NCBI GenBank assembly: GCA_005878685.1
Contig: VBLN01000178.1
Coordinates: 1 to 6,455, forward strand
DNA from: Deltaproteobacteria bacterium
GTDB taxonomy: Bacteria; Desulfobacterota; Binatia; UBA9968
Length of the DNA stretch: 6,455 nt
Reading direction: 5' to 3'
Shown: piece by piece, positions 1 to 6,455 of the stretch
Layout: each line of letters starts with the position of its first letter
How positions within the stretch are numbered: position 1 is the first letter of the stretch
The notes under the pieces: model-generated
Told to the model about the DNA's origin: nothing
Seen by the model: only the letters and a program-made list of their open reading frames with translations
Databases searched by the model: none
Position numbers and translations under genes: made by a program

Positions 1-83
1 TGCACGACGAGAAAGCAGATCAAGGTGATGCCGAGGAAAGTCGGGACCAAAAGCAGGAGGCGTTGCAAAAGATAGGCGAGCAT
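1..83 (-). CDS. ABC transporter permease, DppB/OppB type (N-terminal fragment, runs off window)
   Basis: The first 27 codons are visible on the minus strand from the ATG at 83-81. They read MLAYLLQRLLLLVPTF and then LGITLICFLVV. This is the typical beginning of the inner-membrane permease of dipeptide, oligopeptide and nickel ABC importers (DppB/OppB family): a short cytoplasmic start with one Arg, then a long first transmembrane helix containing the usual 'LLxxVPTxLGI' pattern. In this family the permease forms the translocation channel with a second permease (DppC type) and two ATPases. The start lies 12 nt after the stop of the solute-binding gene and is preceded by only a weak purine-rich stretch (GCGGACGGCG), so it is probably cotranscribed with that gene. 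The remainder lies outside the window. The family call is firm, but the substrate cannot be told. Confidence 0.85.
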   Translation of the reverse strand, partial: MLAYLLQRLLLLVPTFLGITLICFLVV

Positions 84-95
84 CGCCGTCCGCAA

Positions 96-1920
96 TCAGT
101 TCGCCGTTGGCCGGGCGCCGTATTTTTGCAGCGCCGGCGGCACCCACCAGTCCAGCGGCCAGAGGCCCCTCGGCAGGACCTCGACGCCGCGGAAGCGGCG
201 ATCGACCGGGCTCACCGCTTTGCGCGCGAAGAGAAACGTGTAGGGCTGCTCGTCGTCCAGGATGCGCTGGAACTCCTTCGACAGCTCGATGCGCTTGTTG
301 TGATCGAACTCGCGGCGGTAGTCCTCCAGGATCTTGTCCACGCGGGCGTTTTTGTAGCCGATGTGGTTGGAGCCCTTGTTCGCCGTCTGCGAGGAGTGCC
401 ATACCTGATAATTGTCGCCCTCGCTCACCGGCATCTGCCAGCCCAGGATGACCGCGTCGAACTTGTGGTTTTTGACGTCGTCCAAAAAGATCGTCCAGTC
501 GAGCCGCCGGACCGAGGCGGCGACGCCGTGCTTCTTTAGCTCGTCCTGCAAGGTCAACGCCACGCTCTCGCGGACATCGTTGCCGGAATTGACTTTGATC
601 TCGAAGCGGAGCGGGACTTTTTTCCCGTCGATGGTCTTGTCGAGCACGCCGTCGCCGTCGGAGTCCTTCCAGCCGGCCTCGGCGAGCAGTGCCAGCGCCT
701 TCTTGGGATCGTACGGATAGCTATAGAGGTTCTTGTCGTACTCCGGGCGGAAGAAATAGAGCGGCCCGTCGACGATCTGGCCGAGGCCGAACAGGATCGT
801 CTTAACCATCTGCTAGCGATTAGTGAAATAGATCATCGCCTGGCGCACGCGCTTGTCGCGGAAGATCGGGCTCTGATTGTTCCAGCCGACGTAGGAATAG
901 GTCGGGCTGTAGTATTCGTATTTTTCGAACTGCTTTTTGAACCGTTCGCTGCTCGTGCCGCGCTTGGCTTGAATCGGCGTCAGGTCCATCGTGTCGAGGT
1001 CGCCGCTCTTCAACTGGATGAGGGCGGCGTCCAGATTGTTGATGATCCGAAAGCGGAGCCGGTCGAGATGCGGCTGGTCGATGCCGGCCTTCCCGTTGCC
1101 CCAGTAGCTCGGGTCGCGGACGAGCTGGACTTCCTGCCCGGTCTTCCAAAAGGCGAACTTGTAGGGGCCGCTGCCGACGGGGTTGCGGCTGTAGTTGTTG
1201 TTGAAGTTCTCCGCGAAGCGCTTCACGGCGGCGGGGTGCTGTTTGGGATCGTGCAAGAGATCCGCCGACGTTTTGCAGCAGGTTGTCAGGGTCGTAAAAA
1301 TGGCGCGACAGGACCGTGATCTCGCCCAGCACCTGCTCGTTCAAAAAGTACTGCTCCTTGGTCTTGAAGCGGATCGTGTACGGATCGAGCAGTTCGGCGT
1401 CGACCACCGAGTCGTAGTAGACGCGGAGAAACGGCGCGTCGACCAGCGGGCACTTGATCGCCTTGACGCTGAACAGCACGTCTTCGCCCGTGACCGGCCG
1501 GCCGTCGGAGAAGCGCACGTCGCGGCGGATTTTGAAGGTGTATGTGAGCTTGTCTTTCGAGATCTCCGGCCGCGCCTCCGCGAGCAACGGCCGGAGCTCA
1601 AGAGTGCGCGGATCGAGCTGCAAGAGGGTCTCGAAGATGAAGTTGAGAACCTCGCTCGCCGACGCGTCATTGCTGGTCAGCGGGTTGAGCTGCTCGGGAT
1701 CGCTCAGGCTATGGTTCAACAGCCAGTCGCCGGTGACGGGTGTTAGAGCTTCCTCTTTTCCGGGGACTCCCTGGGGTGCAGGACGATCGGTCTCGGCTCT
1801 CTCTCCACCTCCACATCCTGAAAAAGATAGAGACAGTGACAGAGATAGACAAAAAAGACCGAGCCAAAAACTCCTTATCTCGAAGCCTCTCTGTCTCAAA
1901 TCTCTGTCTCTGTCTGCCAC
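96..1920 (-). pseudogene. family 5 extracellular solute-binding lipoprotein (Dpp/Opp type), disrupted by a frameshift and an in-frame TAG
   Basis: When intact this would be a periplasmic, lipid-anchored binding protein that captures peptides or similar solutes for the adjacent ABC permease. Reading from GTG at 1920, a signal peptide ends in a lipobox-like SFSGC (Cys36). Family 5 hallmarks follow: a WLLNHSLSDPEQLNPLTS start of the mature domain (about 66-83) and RRDVRFSDGRPVTGEDVLFS (about 132-151). After residue 216 (YDPDNLLQ) the homologous reading continues one base out of phase, as TSADLLHDPK and later GSGPYKF. The site is an A4 run at 1274-1271, consistent with one extra A. An in-frame TAG at 815-813 then falls between AMIYFTNR and QMVKTILFGLG, a conserved stretch. 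The tail contains DSDGDGVLD and ends with TGA at 98-96. The reconstruction is about 606 residues, reasonable to slightly long for the family. GTG is chosen for its Shine-Dalgarno; TTG at codon 8 is an alternative. Either lesion alone removes the C-terminal lobe. Real decay or sequence error are both possible. Confidence 0.85.
1831..1915 (-). repeat. inverted repeat of AGACAG-type simple sequence in the signal-peptide region
   Basis: The plus strand has AGACAGTGACAGAGAT at 1831-1846 and ATCTCTGTCTCTGTCT at 1900-1915. The arms are inverted copies matching at 15 of 16 positions, with a 53-nt spacer. A further AGACAGAGA copy (on the minus strand) lies in the spacer just beside the second arm, so the arms are built from short tandem AGACAG/AGAGAC units. 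In the mRNA of the solute-binding gene the stem would begin within codons 2-3 and close over the n-region of the signal peptide. The downstream arm encodes the LSLSLSLS part of the hydrophobic core. A role in translation or in length variation is inference only; low-complexity DNA could produce this by chance. Confidence 0.6.
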
Positions 1921-1925
1921 TTTTT

Positions 1926-2753
1926 TTACCCTCCCAGCGACTCGATAGGCAGCTCTTTAACGTTGCCCGGCTTTTCCTGAACAAAGAGATCGGATGGAAA
2001 GGTGGCATTAAGCTCCGGCTCTTGGTAGCGAATCTCTACCCACCTCTGCTGCGCCGGAGCCTCCACAGAGATCTTTAAAGGGAAGGATCCCGCAGGCGTG
2101 GAGGAATAATCAGAGAATATCGCTCTCAACTCTATCTCGCCTCCGTCCCGGGAACGCTCCCATTTGATCGGAACGACCAGAGCCGGGTCGAAGGCAACCG
2201 CATCTTTTCGCCCGCCGCCGATATCTCTGTAAATAGAATTCCCCTCGCCTTCCCAACGCCCGTGAATCTCAACCGGTGGCAGCCCTATGAGGAGCAAAGT
2301 CAACTCATGGAGTTCCAGAGGGACCTGAGTATAACGGAGGAGATTCTCTTTGGAGCTCTTGCCGCGAAGAAAAAGGGCCTCCCGCGGATGGAACCCGATA
2401 ATTTCTTGCCCATTCACGGTAACAATCAGTATCGCCCCTAGAGGCGAGAGAGTTTCCAAGCGCAAGCGGTCCGGACGACGGACCACAACCGCCTCTTGGA
2501 AGCTCCCCTTGCCATCTCTCCCCGAATAGGAGACCGAGGCCAAGGCACGAAGGGAGCGGAATTGCTCAAGCCTTTGAGCCAGACCCTTAACTAGCTCACT
2601 CGGATCGCGGCTTATGGACGGAATGGGTTCGGGTAGATTTTTATCCGGGGAAACGATATTCGTGCAGCCGATCAACGCCAAGAAAAGGGAGCTAACGATA
2701 AAGGCATGGGTGCCTGGCAGGTAAGCGCGTTCTTCCCCGCGCGAGAATTTCAA
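1926..2753 (-). CDS. LolB-like / DUF4292-type outer-membrane lipoprotein
   Basis: This encodes a predicted lipoprotein of 275 residues. The signal peptide has a basic n-region, a hydrophobic AFIVSSLFLALIG and a lipobox LIGC with Cys30; Thr at +2 favours outer-membrane sorting. The mature part after about residue 52 has the pattern of DUF4292/LolB-like proteins: an amphipathic helix (VKGLAQRLEQFRSLRALASV), then strands with FQEAVVVRRPDRLRLETLSP (86-105), LGAILIVTVNGQ, a FHPRE..FLRG turn and the helix LELHELTLLLIGLPPVE (146-162). The C-terminus has paired strands (VEIRYQEPE, ATFPSDLF). LolB-fold proteins bind lipoproteins or lipid in a hydrophobic half-barrel and help place them in the outer membrane; that role here is inferred from fold resemblance. 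The start is TTG, overlapping the TPR gene's TGA by four bases (TTGA), with a GGTGGAG 8 nt upstream; no in-frame ATG occurs before the lipobox. I recall a TPR gene next to lolB in other proteobacteria, which fits. Confidence 0.75.
   Translation of the reverse strand: MKFSRGEERAYLPGTHAFIVSSLFLALIGCTNIVSPDKNLPEPIPSISRDPSELVKGLAQRLEQFRSLRALASVSYSGRDGKGSFQEAVVVRRPDRLRLETLSPLGAILIVTVNGQEIIGFHPREALFLRGKSSKENLLRYTQVPLELHELTLLLIGLPPVEIHGRWEGEGNSIYRDIGGGRKDAVAFDPALVVPIKWERSRDGGEIELRAIFSDYSSTPAGSFPLKISVEAPAQQRWVEIRYQEPELNATFPSDLFVQEKPGNVKELPIESLGG
1929..1935 (-). promoter_or_regulatory. ribosome binding site of the solute-binding gene
   Basis: The minus strand carries GGGAGGG, followed by 8 nt (TAAAAAAA) and then the GTG at 1920. 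This is a strong Shine-Dalgarno at good spacing and decides in favour of the GTG start over downstream candidates. It lies inside the last codons of the upstream LolB-like gene, whose TAA stop (1928-1926) falls in the spacer. This suggests translation of the two genes is coupled. Confidence 0.7.
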
Positions 2754-4498
2754 ATCTTTTTCTCCACCTGTTGGATCTTTTCTCGAATCCTTTTGAGCTG
2801 CTCCTCTTCCTTGGATCGTTTGAGGGCGTCCTGGTAGCGTTGCAGCGCCTTATCCACCTTGCCCACCTTTTCATAGGCGTCGCCGAGATGTTCAGTGATG
2901 GTGGGGTCATCCACGGTCAGCTCCACCGCCCGTTCTAATTGCTCCACCGCCCTCCGATAATCACCCCTCTGGTAATAGACCCATCCCAGACTGTCAATAT
3001 AGAAGCCGTCGTTGGGCTCAACCTTGAGCGCCCTAAGAATCAATTCCTCAGCCTCATCGAGACGCACCCCCATCTCCGCCCAGGTATAGCCCAGATAATT
3101 CAGCGCCGGGGCATTTTGCGGGTTAAGCTCGATGGCTTTCTTCATATGCTCGACCGTCTTGTCCTTGTTTTTGATCTCGTCGTAGAGCGCGCCAAGCTGA
3201 AATTGCACCTGGTCGTTCTTGGGATCCAAGACAGCTACCTCTTGCAGAGTAGCAATCGCCTTCTGATAATCCTTGGCCTTGCGGTAAAGAGAGGCCAAGA
3301 GGATGAGGACGTCCTTTCGATCCTTTCTCTCCTGTAATGCTCCCTGAACCGCCTCAATGGCTTTGGGGAAATCTTCACGCTGATCATAGAGATAGGCAAG
3401 TTGAATACGAGCGTCGGCATAGAACTCGCTCTTTTCTGGGATGCGCGAGAACTCTTCCACGGCCCGTTCGTGGGCTTTCATCTCAGCGTAGGTCGTGCCC
3501 AGATAATAACGAACCCGATCATTGTCAGGATCGCCGCCCAAGACCAGGTTAAACTCCGTGGCCGCTCGCTCAAAGTCGCCCTTCTCATAATAGATGAGGC
3601 CGATCTTCGTCCTGGTCTCTCTTGGATCCGCCTCGACGGACTGCAGTTTCTGAAACTGACTGAGCGCCTCGTCCAGTTTATTCTGCCCGACGTATAGCTC
3701 GCCCAATCTCTTTGTCGCCCACGCGCTCTTCGGATTGACCTGTAGAAGTTTTTGATAGCTCTGAATCGCCTCCTCACTCTTCCCCTGGAGCTCGTAAACC
3801 AAGGCGAGATCCATGAGAACGGGTTCTGACTTGGGGCTAAGTTCGAGCGCCTTGCGGTAACTCTCTTCCGCTGCCAAATAGAGCTGGCTCCTGGCCCGTA
3901 CCCGACCGAGATAATAGTACCCGAGAACTGAGTTGGGATTTAAAGCAATGAGTTGGTCCAAATTCTTCGTCGCCTTTTCGTAGTCTCCCGTTTTGAGATA
4001 AAGGGCGCCCAAATAGAGCAAGGCCTCCTGATTCTTGGGATCGATGCTGAGCACGCCATTGTACTCTTCGACCCCCCGTGAGTCCTCTCCCATCGCAGAA
4101 TAAAGGCCGGCCAAAAGCAAATGGGTATCGGTATCCTTGGGATCCAAGCGCCCAGCCTCTTCAGCCTCTTTCAAGGCCTGTTTGAGATCCCCCTTACGGA
4201 GATAGAGCGTTGCCAGGCGAAACTTGAGGTAAGCATTGGCGGGGTCGGCTTGAGCAGCTGTCTCGTACTCTTTCAGAGCTTGGGCAAACTCACCTTCGGC
4301 TAGCAAAAGCTGGCCCAAGGCGAAGTGGCCAAGGGCCTTGGCCTCGGCTGGAACCTCAACCTTTTTTTCCTGCTGAAAAGGCAGCTCAGGCTGTTGGACA
4401 AGCTCTGTCGGCGGTTCTTTAAGTTGAGGTAGCGGCGGGATACAAGCTGACAGGAGAGCGAGAAAAACAGCTCCCAGAAGGGAGAGAAGAATCATCAT
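2750..4498 (-). CDS. TPR-repeat lipoprotein with 15 tandem tetratricopeptide repeats
   Basis: This encodes a 582-residue predicted lipoprotein. A short signal peptide (MMILLSLLGAVFLALLSAC) ends in lipobox LSAC with Cys19, and Ile at +2 suggests outer-membrane sorting. A Pro/Glu-rich linker (20-52) follows. Then about 15 consecutive 33-36-residue TPR units run from about residue 53 to 562, most ending in the typical A...Y..AL..DP pattern. Unit 13 is slightly longer and reads NYLGYTWAEMG..LDEAEEL; with DSLGWVYYQRGDY and EHLGDAYEKVGK it gives the C-terminal TPR signature I associate with proteobacterial TPR lipoproteins beside lolB-like genes. The tail (about 563-582) is a charged helix. TPR solenoids bind other proteins; the partner is unknown, and an envelope assembly or scaffold role is inferred from the lipid anchor and from coupling to the LolB-like gene. 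There are two adjacent ATGs (4498, 4495), neither with a good Shine-Dalgarno. First gene of the minus-strand unit. Confidence 0.88.
   Translation of the reverse strand: MMILLSLLGAVFLALLSACIPPLPQLKEPPTELVQQPELPFQQEKKVEVPAEAKALGHFALGQLLLAEGEFAQALKEYETAAQADPANAYLKFRLATLYLRKGDLKQALKEAEEAGRLDPKDTDTHLLLAGLYSAMGEDSRGVEEYNGVLSIDPKNQEALLYLGALYLKTGDYEKATKNLDQLIALNPNSVLGYYYLGRVRARSQLYLAAEESYRKALELSPKSEPVLMDLALVYELQGKSEEAIQSYQKLLQVNPKSAWATKRLGELYVGQNKLDEALSQFQKLQSVEADPRETRTKIGLIYYEKGDFERAATEFNLVLGGDPDNDRVRYYLGTTYAEMKAHERAVEEFSRIPEKSEFYADARIQLAYLYDQREDFPKAIEAVQGALQERKDRKDVLILLASLYRKAKDYQKAIATLQEVAVLDPKNDQVQFQLGALYDEIKNKDKTVEHMKKAIELNPQNAPALNYLGYTWAEMGVRLDEAEELILRALKVEPNDGFYIDSLGWVYYQRGDYRRAVEQLERAVELTVDDPTITEHLGDAYEKVGKVDKALQRYQDALKRSKEEEQLKRIREKIQQVEKKI
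2762..2768 (-). promoter_or_regulatory. ribosome binding site supporting the TTG start of the LolB-like gene
   Basis: The minus strand reads GGTGGAG, then 8 nt, then TTG at 2753. The site sits within the last codons of the TPR gene (QQVEKKI, stop TGA 2752-2750). Together with the TTGA overlap it supports a non-ATG start and translational coupling from the TPR gene. Confidence 0.6.
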
Positions 4499-4513
4499 CT
4501 AACTAGTTAACAT
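4499..4513 (-). other. four-codon in-frame minicistron abutting the TPR gene start
   Basis: On the minus strand, ATG at 4513 is followed by TTA ACT AGT and TAG, and the TAG directly abuts the ATG at 4498 in the same frame. A GGGAG precedes the upper ATG by only 1 nt, too close for efficient initiation there, and it is 16 nt from the ATG at 4498, too far for the usual spacing. The arrangement could permit stop-restart initiation, or could mark an upstream start lost to a nonsense codon. It may equally be chance. The palindrome TAACTAGTTA (4500-4509) lies inside it. Confidence 0.3.

Positions 4514-6455
<1,942 letters not shown>

Noticed and set aside
63..539. Plus-strand open frame of about 158 codons opposite the end of the solute-binding gene and the permease start
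   Set aside because: Its Arg/Val/Asp-rich, low-information translation is typical of antisense reading of a GC-rich gene, while the minus strand explains the region fully.
820..1270. Continuation of the upstream frame of the solute-binding gene past the A4 run (about 150 extra codons)
   Set aside because: The translation is Arg/Pro/Gln-rich without family features. It is what an out-of-frame read of GC-rich coding DNA gives, while the neighbouring frame carries the expected domain.
1271..1277. Programmed frameshifting at CTGCAAAACG
   Set aside because: The shift needed is +1, and the site lacks a stop codon or typical +1 slippery context. A4 is short for transcriptional slippage, and a second lesion (TAG at 813-815) would still block the product.
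1195..1746. Plus-strand open frame of about 183 codons opposite the solute-binding gene
   Set aside because: It is the antisense shadow of a GC-biased coding sequence. The minus strand encodes clear family 5 motifs over the same interval.
4120..4160. Repeated GGATCC/GGGATC-type motifs throughout the TPR gene, suggesting a DNA-level repeat
   Set aside because: They come from the recurring Asp-Pro-Lys codons at the ends of the TPR units and need no separate explanation.
4500..4509. Palindrome TAACTAGTTA, with neighbouring bases resembling half of a trp-operator (CTAGTTAACTAG-like) sequence
   Set aside because: Only about ten bases match and the symmetry of the operator is not reproduced. The neighbouring genes have no link to tryptophan, and a 10-bp palindrome in an AT-rich spot is easily due to chance.

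Overview
The window looks like chromosomal housekeeping sequence from a Gram-negative bacterium. Three consecutive minus-strand genes start with lipoprotein signal peptides, one of them resembles the LolB-like/DUF4292 lipoproteins, and the plus-strand gene is an NAD-dependent DNA ligase of ordinary bacterial type. The ligase and the TPR plus LolB-like pair remind me of Desulfobacterota (deltaproteobacteria) and related uncultured lineages. That placement is an impression from protein style and was not tested by a search. Base composition is moderately GC-rich (roughly 50-60 % in the stretches I counted).

Layout: a divergent intergenic region of about 190 bp (4499-4689) separates two transcription units. 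To the right, on the plus strand, is ligA (4690 to the window edge, 588 codons visible, C-terminal BRCT domain not reached). To the left, on the minus strand, is a tight gene cluster read from 4498 down to 1: a 15-repeat TPR lipoprotein (4498-2750), a LolB-like/DUF4292 lipoprotein (2753-1926, TTG start, 4-nt overlap with the TPR stop), a family 5 extracellular solute-binding lipoprotein of the Dpp/Opp class (1920-96, broken), and the first 27 codons of the matching DppB/OppB-type permease (83-1). Spacings of -4, +5 and +12 nt argue for one operon.

The solute-binding gene is the main anomaly. The family 5 protein is recognisable from end to end, but its frame changes by one base at an A4 run near 1271-1274 and is interrupted by an in-frame TAG at 813-815. 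All other coding sequence here (about 4.3 kb) is free of lesions, so a real, young pseudogene is plausible, although an assembly or read error cannot be excluded. The start of this gene also carries simple-sequence (AGACAG)-type DNA that forms a near-perfect 16-bp inverted repeat just downstream of the start codon.

Functionally, the TPR and LolB-like pair probably serves the outer membrane or envelope, the solute-binding protein and permease would form a peptide or nickel-type ABC importer, and ligA is an unrelated, divergently transcribed replication and repair gene. I found no RNA genes, mobile elements, CRISPR arrays or convincing terminators, and I do not see a previously undescribed system in this window.
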